Shown in pieces: positions 16,336-24,883 of a stretch of 38,781 bases of DNA. Where the stretch lies: positions 1 through 38,781 of the forward strand of contig PDZX01000039.1 of NCBI GenBank assembly GCA_002753185.1, written 5' to 3'. A program made the translations under genes and the position numbers. The DNA is from Magnetococcales bacterium WMHbin3. GTDB lineage: Bacteria; Pseudomonadota; Magnetococcia; Magnetococcales; Magnetaquicoccaceae. Numbering within the stretch: the first letter of the stretch is position 1; every line of letters begins with the position of its first letter. The notes below the pieces were generated by a model. That model was not told where the DNA came from. It saw only the letters and a list, made by a program, of their open reading frames with translations, and searched no databases.

Positions 16336-17355
16336 ATGAAAAAAACCATGACGATCTGCTTCACCCTGCTGCTCTTTCTGTTGGCCGGCTTTGCACTGCT
16401 GACCCCGGACGAGGCCTTGGCCGGTCGCATGGGAGGAGGAAAATCCGTGGGATCACGCGCTTCCAAAAGCTTCTCGCCGCCCCAACAAGCCACGCAACGC
16501 TCCAGCCAGTCCGCCATGCCGGCACAAGGCCAAACCTCCGGCTCACGCTGGGGGTCCGGCCTGCTGGGCGGCATCGGCGGCTTCATGCTCGGCGGCCTGC
16601 TCGGCTCCATGCTCTTCGGCGGCGCAGGGGGCGGCGGCATCGGCTTCCTGGAAATCCTGCTGATCGGCGGCGGCATCTTCCTCCTCATGCGCTGGCTCAG
16701 GAGCCGTCGCCCCGCCAACAGCATGGACCATGCGCCCCAACAACCCGTCGAATACTCCACCCCCTACGGCGGCCAATCCATGCAAGGCAATTTTCCCCAG
16801 CCCACCTCCCGCGTCTCCCTGGACAAGAACCCCCTGCCCCAGAACTTCAGCATGGGGGGCGGCACCGCCGGACCCGTCGATGAGGTCTCCCAGGGCCTGG
16901 CCCAGATCACCAGCATGGATCCCTCCTTCAACGAGGGTCACTTCCTGATGGGCGCGCAAGGGGCTTTCCAGCAACTCCAGGCCGCCTGGAGCAACTGGAA
17001 CATCGACCGTCTGCGCCCCCTGCTCACGGAGCGCATGTGGGCCATCGTGCAACAACAGGCCAGCGAACGCCAGGCCGCCGGCCGGCGTGACGTGATGGAT
17101 CGCATCCGCTTCCTGGCCTGCGAGATCTCCGAAGCCTGGCAGGAGGCCGGCGAAAACTGGATCACGGTCCATTTCGATGTCGAAATGATCGAATACGAAA
17201 CCGACCTGAATGGCCGCGTCACCAACGGCAATCCCTCGCAACCGGTGCGGGCCGAGGAGTACTGGACCTTCTGCCGCCCCGTCGGTGCGACCAACCCCAA
17301 TTGGCTGCTCTCCGCGATTCAGCAACCCGGCGAAGTGGCCCGCGGCACGTTGTGA
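16336..17355 (+). CDS. Tim44-like domain membrane protein
   Basis: A 339-residue protein preceded by AGAGGAA. Residues 1-29 form a signal sequence (long hydrophobic core, cleavage near EALAG). A Ser/Gln-rich stretch follows, then a glycine-rich hydrophobic segment (about 75-95, GGIGGFMLGGLLGSMLFGG) and a membrane helix (about 102-118, FLEILLIGGGIFLLMRWL). Residues about 195-335 are a Tim44-like domain (FLMGAQGAFQQLQAAWSNWNIDRLRPLLTER and YWTFCRP). In bacteria this family is of uncertain function, possibly membrane-protein handling. The stop is overlapped by the GTG of mltA, so the two genes are coupled. Confidence 0.87.
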   Translation: MKKTMTICFTLLLFLLAGFALLTPDEALAGRMGGGKSVGSRASKSFSPPQQATQRSSQSAMPAQGQTSGSRWGSGLLGGIGGFMLGGLLGSMLFGGAGGGGIGFLEILLIGGGIFLLMRWLRSRRPANSMDHAPQQPVEYSTPYGGQSMQGNFPQPTSRVSLDKNPLPQNFSMGGGTAGPVDEVSQGLAQITSMDPSFNEGHFLMGAQGAFQQLQAAWSNWNIDRLRPLLTERMWAIVQQQASERQAAGRRDVMDRIRFLACEISEAWQEAGENWITVHFDVEMIEYETDLNGRVTNGNPSQPVRAEEYWTFCRPVGATNPNWLLSAIQQPGEVARGTL

Positions 17356-18629
17356 GACGGTTTGGCCAATCACGGTTCCTCCCGGCGCCAGCCTTGTTGC
17401 TGGCGCTGGGAATGCTTTTTTTCACCAGTTGCTCCTCGCCCCCTCCCGAACCGCTGGCCGTCACCGAGGAGAACAGCCTGGTCCTGGCCTCCTGGAACCA
17501 GGTGGCCAAGGTGCTCCCCCAGGATGACGCCCTGACCACCTGGGCCGACGCCCTGGAGGCGAGCGCCGGCTACTACGAAGCGCAACAGCCGCAAGACGCC
17601 CAGGTGCGTTTCGGACCACGCACCTTCACCGTGGCCGAAATGGCCAAGGCCTGCCGGGATCTCGCCCAGGCGGCCCGTGCCCTGCCATTGGCGAAATTCC
17701 ATGACCATCTGAAAGAAAATTACCTCCTGTTCCATTCCGTGGGCAGCGACAATCATGGCGAAGTGATGGTCACCGCCTATTTCGAGCCGCTCCTCAAGGG
17801 ATCGCTCAATCCCGGCAAGAGTTATCCCTACCCCCTCTACCGGCGTCCCGACAACATCGTCGAAGTGGATCTGTCGGAATGGTGGCCCGACTTCAAGGGC
17901 AAACGGCTGCTGGGCAGGCTGGACAAGGGCGCCTTGCACCCCTATTACAGCCGCGCCCAAATCGACGGGGAGAGGATCCTGCGCGGCAAACATCTGGAAC
18001 TGGCCTGGGTGGAGGATCAGATCGATCTCTTCTTCCTGCATGTCCAGGGTTCGGGCCGGATCTCCCTGCCGGATGGCACCACGTTGCGCGTCGGTTATGC
18101 CGGCGCCAATGGCCTGCCCTACCGTTCCATCGGCTCCGTGTTGATCGAGGAGAAGGAGATCCCCAAGGAGAAGATGAGTCTCCCCGTCCTGCGACAGTGG
18201 CTGAAGGAAAACCCCAAGCAGACCGAGCGGGTGATGTTCTCCAATCCCTCGTATGTCTTCTTCCGCAAAATGGATGGTGGACCTTACGGCAACATCGGCG
18301 TGCCTCTGACCGGCGAGCGTTCCATGGCCACGGATGACCGGCTTTTCCCCAAGGGAGCGCCCAGCCTGTTGTACGTCACCTTTCCCGAATTCGCCGCAGA
18401 CGACACCGTCACCGGGTGGCGGCCCACCCTGCGGTTCACGGTCAATCAGGACACCGGCGGGGCGATTCGCGGACCTGGGCGGGTCGATTATTTCATGGGC
18501 TTTGGCGACAAGGCGTTGCGCACCGCCGGCATCATGAAGCAAACCGGCGCCTCGCTCTATTTCATCGCGCCCAAACCCCCGGAACCCCAGAAGAGCTTCT
18601 GGCAAAGGGTGACCGGTTTCTTCCATTGA
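17352..18629 (+). CDS. mltA: Membrane-bound lytic murein transglycosylase A
   Basis: A 425-residue outer-membrane lipoprotein that cleaves peptidoglycan glycan strands, leaving 1,6-anhydro ends. The frame extends upstream, but GTG 17352 overlaps the Tim44-like stop (GTGA) and places a normal lipoprotein signal: hydrophobic LLLALGMLFF then lipobox FTSC with Cys27. MltA features are visible: VTAYFEPLLKGS, PLYRRP, AWVEDQIDLFFLHVQGSGRI, then the double-psi barrel (3D) region with RFTVNQDTGGAIRGPGRVDYFMGFGDKA, which holds the catalytic Asp. It continues the cell-wall theme of the nearby LpoA-like gene. There are 21 bases to the histidine kinase. Confidence 0.94.
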   Translation: MRRFGQSRFLPAPALLLALGMLFFTSCSSPPPEPLAVTEENSLVLASWNQVAKVLPQDDALTTWADALEASAGYYEAQQPQDAQVRFGPRTFTVAEMAKACRDLAQAARALPLAKFHDHLKENYLLFHSVGSDNHGEVMVTAYFEPLLKGSLNPGKSYPYPLYRRPDNIVEVDLSEWWPDFKGKRLLGRLDKGALHPYYSRAQIDGERILRGKHLELAWVEDQIDLFFLHVQGSGRISLPDGTTLRVGYAGANGLPYRSIGSVLIEEKEIPKEKMSLPVLRQWLKENPKQTERVMFSNPSYVFFRKMDGGPYGNIGVPLTGERSMATDDRLFPKGAPSLLYVTFPEFAADDTVTGWRPTLRFTVNQDTGGAIRGPGRVDYFMGFGDKALRTAGIMKQTGASLYFIAPKPPEPQKSFWQRVTGFFH

Positions 18630-18650
18630 AACAATAAAGGCCAGGCATGC

Positions 18651-21125
18651 ATGCGCTTCCGTGATATCAAAAAACATGTCACCGGCGCCAGCGTCATGGG
18701 CCTGGCCGCCACCCTGTGCCTGCTCACCCTGCTGTGGAGCGTGGACGCAGCGGAACGGGAAAAGTACCAACTCCAAAACCACAAGCAAATGCGGGATATC
18801 GTGGGCGCCGTCCGAGCCAATCTTGAGGCCTCCATCAACCGCCGCATCCACCTCCTCCAGGGCCTGTCCGCCTTCGTCATCGCCAATCCCCACTTCGACG
18901 AGAACGAATTCCAGGCCTTCGTGCGCGAACTCGGATCCGGACTGGACGGGGTGCGCAGCCTGCAACTGGCCCCAAAGGCCGTCGTCACCCATATCCACCC
19001 CCTGCAAGGGAACGAAGCCGCCAAGGGCCACGACCTGCTCAACGACCCGCAACGCCACGACGCGGTACAAAAAGCCATCGATGCCAAAAAACTCATCCTG
19101 GCCGGCCCGGTGGAACTGCGACAAGGAGGCAAGGCATTGATCGGTCGCCTCCCCATCTTTCTGAACGACGCCAAGGACGGCACATCCTTCTGGGGCCTGG
19201 CCATCATGGTCATCGACTTCACGCCGCTGCTGCAGGAAAGCCGGCTGTTCGACCCCTCCCCCTACATGGAAATCGCCCTGCGGGGCAAGGATGGACTGGG
19301 CGCCAGGGGCGCACTCTTCTTCGGCCCGGAAAGCGCCTTTCAGGACGACGCGGTGACACAGGAGATCACCCTGCCCAACGGCTCCTGGCAGGTTGCCGCC
19401 CGGCCACGCCATGGCTGGCCCACCGACTGGCCCGGCAGGGCGCTGTTTCTGGCGTTGGGAGGGGTGCTCACCCTGCTCGTGGGGGTGGCAATCCATCATC
19501 TGATCCGCAAGCCGCAACGGCTGCAACAGGCGCTCGACGAAGGGGAACTGCAACTGCGCGCCCTCTCCACGGCCATCCGCTCGGTGGCCACCGCCGTGGT
19601 GATCACCAACCGCGACGGGGTGATCGAATGGGTCAATCCCGCCTTCAGCGAGGAGACCGGCTACACGCCGGAAGAGATCATCGGCCGCACCCACGCAGTG
19701 CTCAAATCCGGACTGCAGCCAGCGGCATTCTATCGGGAACTGTGGGAAACCATTCTGGCGGGCCGCACCTGGCGCGGGGAGTTCACCAACCGGCACAAGA
19801 AGGGCCATCTCTACGTGGAGGAGTCCGTGATCACCCCGGTCATGGACAAGGACAACCAGATCGAACGCTTCATCGCCATCAAACAGGACGTGACCCGGCG
19901 CCGCCAGGCGGAAACCGCCCTGAAGGCGAGTCATCTGCGCTTCCGCTCCCTGATTCAAAGCGCCAGCGACGCCATCATCATCGCCAACCAGGAGGGGCGC
20001 ATCGAAACCTGGAATCGCGGCGCCCGCGAGATGTTCGGCTACGAGGAGGAAGAGGTCCACGATCACCCGCTGGAGTTCATCATCCCGCCGGAATACCGGG
20101 AGCGGCATCGCGCCAGGCTGGCCGGGTTCGACATGCGTGACACCACCGACATGCGGCTGACGCGCATCACCCGCGAACTGTCCGGTCTGCGCAAGAGCGG
20201 CGAGACCTTTCCCGTGGAACTTTCCCTCTCCCACTGGAAGCTGGGGGAAAGCCATTATCACCTGGCCATCATCCGCGACCTGACCGCCCGCAAGCAGACC
20301 GAACGGCAATTGAAGGAGTACGCCGAAAAACTGGAGACCATGGTCGAGGAGCGCACCCGGCAACTGCTGCACACCGAACGGCTGGCCACCCTGGGCACCT
20401 TCGCCGCCGGGATCGGTCACGAGATCAAGAACCCGAACAGCTTCATCACCGGCAACATCGCCTTTCTGCGGCAGTTCTGGAGCCAGGCCGCGCCATTGCT
20501 GGAACAGGCCGCCGCCACGGATCCCAAGGGCCGGGTGGCGCGATTTCTCACGGAGGTCCAGCCCGCCCTGGAGGGGATCGAAAAGGGCAGCCAGCGCATC
20601 ACCACCATCATCGACAGCCTGAAGTCCTACGCCAGCGGCAACCGGGAAACGGGGAAACGGGCCGTGGCGTTGCGCGAACCCTTGCGGGAGGCGCGCACCC
20701 TGCTGCAACACCGCCTCAAGCACGGCGTCCGCCTGGAAGAGTCGCTCCCGGAGGATCTGACGTTGACCTGCAACGCCCAGGAGATCTCACAGGTGTTCAT
20801 CAATCTTTTCACCAATGCCATGGACGCCATGGAGGAGCACGGGGTCACGGATCGCTTCATCGAGGTCGAAGGGCGATGGGAGGGAGACGGAGTGCGCATC
20901 GTCGTCCGGGACAACGGACCTGGCATCCCCAAAGAGTCGCGGGCGCGAATCTTCGAGCCGTTCGTCACCACCAAGGGACCCACACGGGGCACCGGACTGG
21001 GGCTGTCCATCGTCAAGGGGATCGTCGAGGGTCATCTTGGCCGGATCTCCCTCCTGGACGACGGCGGGCCGGGTGCCGGGTTTCTCATCGAATTCCCCGG
21101 ACCAACAGCGCCTCCAACCGGCTGA
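18651..21125 (+). CDS. CHASE-PAS-PAS sensor histidine kinase
   Basis: An 824-residue membrane sensor. Transmembrane helix 1 lies at about 13-30, then a periplasmic CHASE domain to about 260 (INRRIHLLQGLSAFV, FVRELGSGLDGVRSLQLAPKAVVTHIHPL) and helix 2 at about 262-283. Two PAS domains follow (about 305-420 with ATAVVITNRDGVIEWVNPAF, and about 430-550 with SASDAIIIANQEGRIETWN), then a short coiled coil. The phosphoacceptor box is GIGHEIKNP with His590. The HATPase has the N box NLFTNAMDAM, G1 DNGPGIP and G2 GTGLGLSIVKGI. No response regulator is adjacent, so it is an orphan here and its target cannot be read. The last 41 bases overlap the convergent glycosyltransferase gene. Confidence 0.93.
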   Translation: MRFRDIKKHVTGASVMGLAATLCLLTLLWSVDAAEREKYQLQNHKQMRDIVGAVRANLEASINRRIHLLQGLSAFVIANPHFDENEFQAFVRELGSGLDGVRSLQLAPKAVVTHIHPLQGNEAAKGHDLLNDPQRHDAVQKAIDAKKLILAGPVELRQGGKALIGRLPIFLNDAKDGTSFWGLAIMVIDFTPLLQESRLFDPSPYMEIALRGKDGLGARGALFFGPESAFQDDAVTQEITLPNGSWQVAARPRHGWPTDWPGRALFLALGGVLTLLVGVAIHHLIRKPQRLQQALDEGELQLRALSTAIRSVATAVVITNRDGVIEWVNPAFSEETGYTPEEIIGRTHAVLKSGLQPAAFYRELWETILAGRTWRGEFTNRHKKGHLYVEESVITPVMDKDNQIERFIAIKQDVTRRRQAETALKASHLRFRSLIQSASDAIIIANQEGRIETWNRGAREMFGYEEEEVHDHPLEFIIPPEYRERHRARLAGFDMRDTTDMRLTRITRELSGLRKSGETFPVELSLSHWKLGESHYHLAIIRDLTARKQTERQLKEYAEKLETMVEERTRQLLHTERLATLGTFAAGIGHEIKNPNSFITGNIAFLRQFWSQAAPLLEQAAATDPKGRVARFLTEVQPALEGIEKGSQRITTIIDSLKSYASGNRETGKRAVALREPLREARTLLQHRLKHGVRLEESLPEDLTLTCNAQEISQVFINLFTNAMDAMEEHGVTDRFIEVEGRWEGDGVRIVVRDNGPGIPKESRARIFEPFVTTKGPTRGTGLGLSIVKGIVEGHLGRISLLDDGGPGAGFLIEFPGPTAPPTG

Positions 21126-23028
21126 CCGGGGCCGGATCCTCGAACAGAATGGGAAGCCGGGCGGCAATGCGGCTGCGCATGCCCTCCCGGAACGTGGGAT
21201 CGCCTGCCAACCGCTCCGCCAGGGCGGCAAGCCCTTCCACGTCGGCGGCGATCAACTCCGGAACCCCCAGACGGCGCAACACCCCCGCGCCCAGACGGCC
21301 ACGCAGAAAGCGCCCTTCCAGGGTCACCACCGGCAAATGGCACTCCAGGGCGCGCACCACGGTATTGAACCCGGAAAAGCCGATGGTGTCCACCATCGCG
21401 GTGGCGACACGCAGCAGGTCGTGGAAGGAGGCCTCGGTCAGCCAAGGCAGCAAGGTCACATGACGCTCCCACGCCAGACCCTCCCGGCGGAAACGCTCTT
21501 GCAGACGGGTATTTCTGTAATGGCACAAATGCCGGTATCCGGGCAGATCGAAGAGGACCAACTGGCAGCCGTCGATGCGCTTGGCCAATTGCAAAAACAA
21601 CTCGTCATGATCCGGGTGGTACTTGTACGGCGTCCCGGCGCTCACCAGGATGGGACGCGCCGGATCCAGGCCAAACCCCTCCGGTCGCGCATCCGGCCGG
21701 CCCGGCGCGGTCATCCGGGTGAACCAGCTCCCCAGATTCGGTAGTTTTACCAGTTTTTCCGAATAATAATCCGCACCGTCAGCCGGCTCGAACAATTCCG
21801 CAGACAGAAAAAAATCCATGGTGGGCAGGCCGGTGGTCTCCGGGTGGCCCCAGGAGGCCATCTGCAGCGGGGCCAGACGCAGAGAGGCCAGACGGACGGT
21901 CATGGCGTCCATCCCCACCTCCGGATAGAGGAGGACATCGGGTCGCGCGGCCTGGATCCGCTCCACCCAGGAACGCGCATCCCCTGGCGTGGCGAGATCG
22001 AACGCCAGCAGCTCGCAACGCTCCGGGTTCATGCGGGCGAACCACCCCTGAATCAGGGCGTGCCAGACCGAATGGTCCCGCCAGTAACGGCTGACCACCC
22101 CGACCCGCGGGCGCACCGGGAGCGCTGCCGGAACGGGAGGGGACGTGATGCCCTCGCGCTCCCGCCAGGCTGCCATCAGCCGCGCGCACAACCGGCCATG
22201 GCGGGTGAGAAGCGCACGGTTCTCCTCTTGATCATATGCCAGGTGAAAGGGATATTCGCACCCCACGGCGCGTGGACCGTCCCGCCAGCCGCGCGCCGCG
22301 CTCCACTGCTCCAGGGACTCCAGTTCCCGCCCGAACCGCGCCCGCGCCACCCCGTCGGCACGCCGAAACGGCGAGAGCGCCAGAAACGCCAGATGCCAAC
22401 GGGCCTCCACGCACTCCGGATCCAGGGCCAATGCCCGCTGGAAACAGCCGGCGGCCTCCGCGAGGCCATTCCTGCCCGCCAACAGTTTGCCCAATGGCAC
22501 CAAAAGCTCCGGTCTCTTCGGATCGATGGCCACGGCCCTGGCGAAACAGGCCTCCGCGTCGTCGGGACGCTTTCTGCCGATCAGCATCAGGCCCAGATGG
22601 CACAGGGTGTCCAGATGATCCGGCCAACGGTCGAGGAGGGCGCGGTAGGCGGTCTCGGCCTCCTGGAAGCGGCTTGCGTCGCGCATCAGATTGCCGAGAT
22701 TGTACCAGGCGGGGAGAAAATCGGGTTGCAACGTCAGGGCGCGCCGCAGACAGGCCTCGGCCTCGGCCATGCGCCCCAACTCCTTCCAGGCGATGGCGAG
22801 ATTGGCCTGCGCCTCGTGGTCATCGGGTCGCAGCTCGGCAGCCCGCAGCCAGGCGGCCAGGAGTTCCTCCCCCCGCTCGCCCAGGCTCCACAACGCGGCG
22901 CCGAGGATCTTCCAGAAAAAAGGCTCCTCCGGGACCGCCAGCGTCAAACGCCGCGCCAACGCCACGACCGCCGGATGATCGCCCTGCTGGTAGAGGGTCG
23001 TCAAATGGGCGTGGGGATCCTCGCTCAC
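21085..23028 (-). CDS. TPR protein with SPINDLY/OGT-type glycosyltransferase (GT41)
   Basis: A 647-residue cytosolic protein starting with GTG one base after the regulator's stop (TGACGTG), hence translationally coupled to it. Residues about 30-210 are TPRs (EAQANLAIAWKELGRMAEAEACLRRAL, PAWYNLGNLMRDASRFQEAETAY). Residues about 295-640 are the GT-B catalytic part: RVGVVSRYWRDHSVWH, LAPLQMASWGHPETTGLPTMDFFLSAE (the family's GYPGTTG-like loop), a nucleotide-sugar segment VSAGTPYKYHPDHDELF, and DTIGFSGFNTVVRALECHLPVVTLEG. Bacterial members O-glycosylate flagellins and adhesins, and the pseudaminic-acid genes upstream suggest a surface-glycan role (inference); the sugar used here is not known. Confidence 0.9.
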   Translation of the reverse strand: MSEDPHAHLTTLYQQGDHPAVVALARRLTLAVPEEPFFWKILGAALWSLGERGEELLAAWLRAAELRPDDHEAQANLAIAWKELGRMAEAEACLRRALTLQPDFLPAWYNLGNLMRDASRFQEAETAYRALLDRWPDHLDTLCHLGLMLIGRKRPDDAEACFARAVAIDPKRPELLVPLGKLLAGRNGLAEAAGCFQRALALDPECVEARWHLAFLALSPFRRADGVARARFGRELESLEQWSAARGWRDGPRAVGCEYPFHLAYDQEENRALLTRHGRLCARLMAAWREREGITSPPVPAALPVRPRVGVVSRYWRDHSVWHALIQGWFARMNPERCELLAFDLATPGDARSWVERIQAARPDVLLYPEVGMDAMTVRLASLRLAPLQMASWGHPETTGLPTMDFFLSAELFEPADGADYYSEKLVKLPNLGSWFTRMTAPGRPDARPEGFGLDPARPILVSAGTPYKYHPDHDELFLQLAKRIDGCQLVLFDLPGYRHLCHYRNTRLQERFRREGLAWERHVTLLPWLTEASFHDLLRVATAMVDTIGFSGFNTVVRALECHLPVVTLEGRFLRGRLGAGVLRRLGVPELIAADVEGLAALAERLAGDPTFREGMRSRIAARLPILFEDPAPVSRLEALLVRGIR

Positions 23029-23029
23029 G

Positions 23030-23809
23030 TCAGACCGGTTGCTCCCGCATCAATTCCAGGAGACGCTGGGCGAGCTTTGGCGACGGCAGCTTGTCCCCGC
23101 GCTCGATGTCCGAATAGCTGGATTGACCGATCCCCAGCCTGGCGGCGACCTCGGCCTGGGTCAGAAAAGCCTGTTCCTTGCGCCAGACGCGCAGTTGCGC
23201 CGGCAGGTTCGCCAGCAGCGCGGCCTCCTGGCGCTGCATCGCGGTCAGATCGAACTCCGTTTGGGGTTGCGGCGGCTGGAACACCACCCGGCTGGCCGAA
23301 CTGGCGGCATTGACCGCGAAGGTGGCCATCTTGCGCTGCCTGGCGAACGCCAGCACCTTGTCGGGATCCAGATTCAAGGCGTCGCACACGAACAGAAACG
23401 ATCCCGGGGCCTCGTCCCGGCTGGAAAACCAGAGCAGGGCCTTGCGACGATGCGCGCGGTCGGCGAGATCCGCCAGCGCCTGTTCCAAGACCGAAGCCCA
23501 CAAGTCGCTTTCTGGTATGTTCATCGTGGTATCCGCCAGCAGATTCCTGATGCGTTGGACGAGCTTCCGGGAGGGACTCCGCCGGTTGTTCTCGATCTCC
23601 GACAGGAGGGTTCGGGAGATCCCCAGCTTGTGGGCCGTGGCGTCCTGGGACCAGCCACTGCGCCGACGCCACTGCCGCAACGCCTCCGCGAGGTCCGAAG
23701 GCGCGGATTGGGCGTCCAACCCGGCCAGAATCTCCATGGTCTGCCGGCGCTGCAACGGGGTCAATCGCTGCAACTGCGCCTGCATTGCGTGAAATTCGAT
23801 CGGATTCAT
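23030..23809 (-). CDS. Regulator with two XRE-type helix-turn-helix domains
   Basis: A 259-residue protein with an HTH at each end: residues 43-92 (ALRQWRRRSGWSQDATAHKL, GISRTLLSEIE) and 206-259 (LTQAEVAARLGIGQSSYSDIE, GDKLPSPKLA). The middle 110 residues (WFSSRDEAPGSFLFVCDALNLDP) belong to no family I recognise and could be a dimer or ligand domain. Two HTHs on one chain suggest binding of paired half-sites. It is directly upstream of, and coupled to, the GT41 gene. Its ATG overlaps the stop of a nine-codon ORF that has the better ribosome binding site (23806-23835), which may control its translation. It probably regulates the surface-glycan genes around it (inference). Confidence 0.87.
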   Translation of the reverse strand: MNPIEFHAMQAQLQRLTPLQRRQTMEILAGLDAQSAPSDLAEALRQWRRRSGWSQDATAHKLGISRTLLSEIENNRRSPSRKLVQRIRNLLADTTMNIPESDLWASVLEQALADLADRAHRRKALLWFSSRDEAPGSFLFVCDALNLDPDKVLAFARQRKMATFAVNAASSASRVVFQPPQPQTEFDLTAMQRQEAALLANLPAQLRVWRKEQAFLTQAEVAARLGIGQSSYSDIERGDKLPSPKLAQRLLELMREQPV

Positions 23810-23835
23810 GACGGATTTCGCTGGATATGACGCAT
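23806..23835 (-). CDS. Candidate nine-residue leader peptide (MRHIQRNPS)
   Basis: A nine-codon ORF whose purine-rich upstream sequence (GAGGAGAGGGGAG, minus strand) is the best ribosome binding site in the area. It stops at TGA overlapping the regulator's ATG as ATGA. The regulator has no convincing site of its own, so translation through the leader could deliver ribosomes to it. The ORF is too short for coding statistics, so this may be chance. Confidence 0.35.
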   Translation of the reverse strand: MRHIQRNPS

Positions 23836-23881
23836 GCTCCCCTCTCCTCGTCCAAGACGATCCCCAATCCGGCGCGGAATG

Positions 23882-24883
23882 TCAAGCATTTTCGCGCGCC
23901 TCTTCCGTGACGCGCCAGTCGATGGCGAGCATCAGGCGGGTCTGGCCGCCGAATCCCCGCTTGAATTTGGCGATGTTCAGATTCTTCTGGTCCGGCCTGG
24001 GGTCGCCCTGGTTGGGATAGAGCTGCTCCCCCATCTCGAAGGCGCAGCAGCCGAGCCGACCGGCCTGCTCGATGGCGGTCCACAGGATGGCGTGGGAGAG
24101 CGGCTTGTCGAACAGGTCGCGACGCGCGGCGCTGACGCCGTAATAACACAACGAGGCGTTGTAAATGAACAGCGCCGCGCTCACCAACTCCCCCTCCAGC
24201 TCGCCGGTGACCATGAAGGCCTCCCCGGCGCGCATCATGGCGGCCTGCAACTCCCAACTGCGCGGCGAGCGGGTCTGGCGCCCCGCCTCGCGCAGATGCA
24301 GCGCCTGAAAACTGGCGAAAAGGGCCTCGTCGAACTCCGTGCGGATGACGAGGTTCTTGCGGCCCCAGGAGATCAGGCTCTTGTAGCTCTTGCGCACCTC
24401 GCCCCACAGGGCCGCCTGGCCACGGGTCAGATCCACGATGCTGGAAAAGAACGGCACGGCCCTGGCGCCCAGGTCCAGCAGATGCTCGCCGAAGCGGGTC
24501 AGATTGCCGTCCGGCAGCGGGTCCACATGGCGCAATCCCGTGACCCCGCGCTCGCTGGTCAGCCGCTCCAGTTCCCGCTTCAACACCAGATGGGCGCGTT
24601 GGAGTTGACCGGACGTGGCCCCCGCCCCCTCCACGCAGACCACGGGACGCCCGAAGGCGCTCAACTCGGTGCCACCCACAGGGAGGCTCCAGATCACCCC
24701 CAGCACCGGACGGCCCTCCTCCGTGATCACCAGGGAGAGGTCCTCCCAACCGTCTGGTGTACCGAAATACTCGCGGGCATATTCCAGATGCCCTGGCAGA
24801 TAGAACGGATGGAGCAAGGCATGCCCGTGGGTCAGCTCGCCCCACAGGCGCTTGTACTCCGGATCATTGGCGAAAAAAATCAT
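23882..24883 (-). CDS. FemAB-like GNAT-fold protein in the pse operon
   Basis: A 333-residue protein starting with ATG 24883, which overlaps the pseI stop by four bases; a longer upstream frame is antisense noise within pseI. The sequence resembles FemAB/Acetyltransf_6 proteins: an N-terminal GNAT-like half (GRPVLGVIWSLPVGG) and a C-terminal half with LWGEVRKSYKSLISWGRKN, FQALHLREAGRQTRSP, GELVSAALFIYNASLCYYGVSA, HAILWTAIEQAGRLGC and KFKRGFGG, the last two being typical of the family. Members transfer acyl or aminoacyl groups and occur in surface polysaccharide and nonulosonic-acid clusters, where they may decorate the sugar. The substrate here is inferred only from the operon. Confidence 0.83.
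   Translation of the reverse strand: MIFFANDPEYKRLWGELTHGHALLHPFYLPGHLEYAREYFGTPDGWEDLSLVITEEGRPVLGVIWSLPVGGTELSAFGRPVVCVEGAGATSGQLQRAHLVLKRELERLTSERGVTGLRHVDPLPDGNLTRFGEHLLDLGARAVPFFSSIVDLTRGQAALWGEVRKSYKSLISWGRKNLVIRTEFDEALFASFQALHLREAGRQTRSPRSWELQAAMMRAGEAFMVTGELEGELVSAALFIYNASLCYYGVSAARRDLFDKPLSHAILWTAIEQAGRLGCCAFEMGEQLYPNQGDPRPDQKNLNIAKFKRGFGGQTRLMLAIDWRVTEEARENA

Noticed and set aside
17370..20723. 1117-codon minus-strand frame opposite mltA and the histidine kinase
   Set aside because: High-GC antisense shadow: rich in Gly, Gln and His, no domain, and opposite two well-supported genes.
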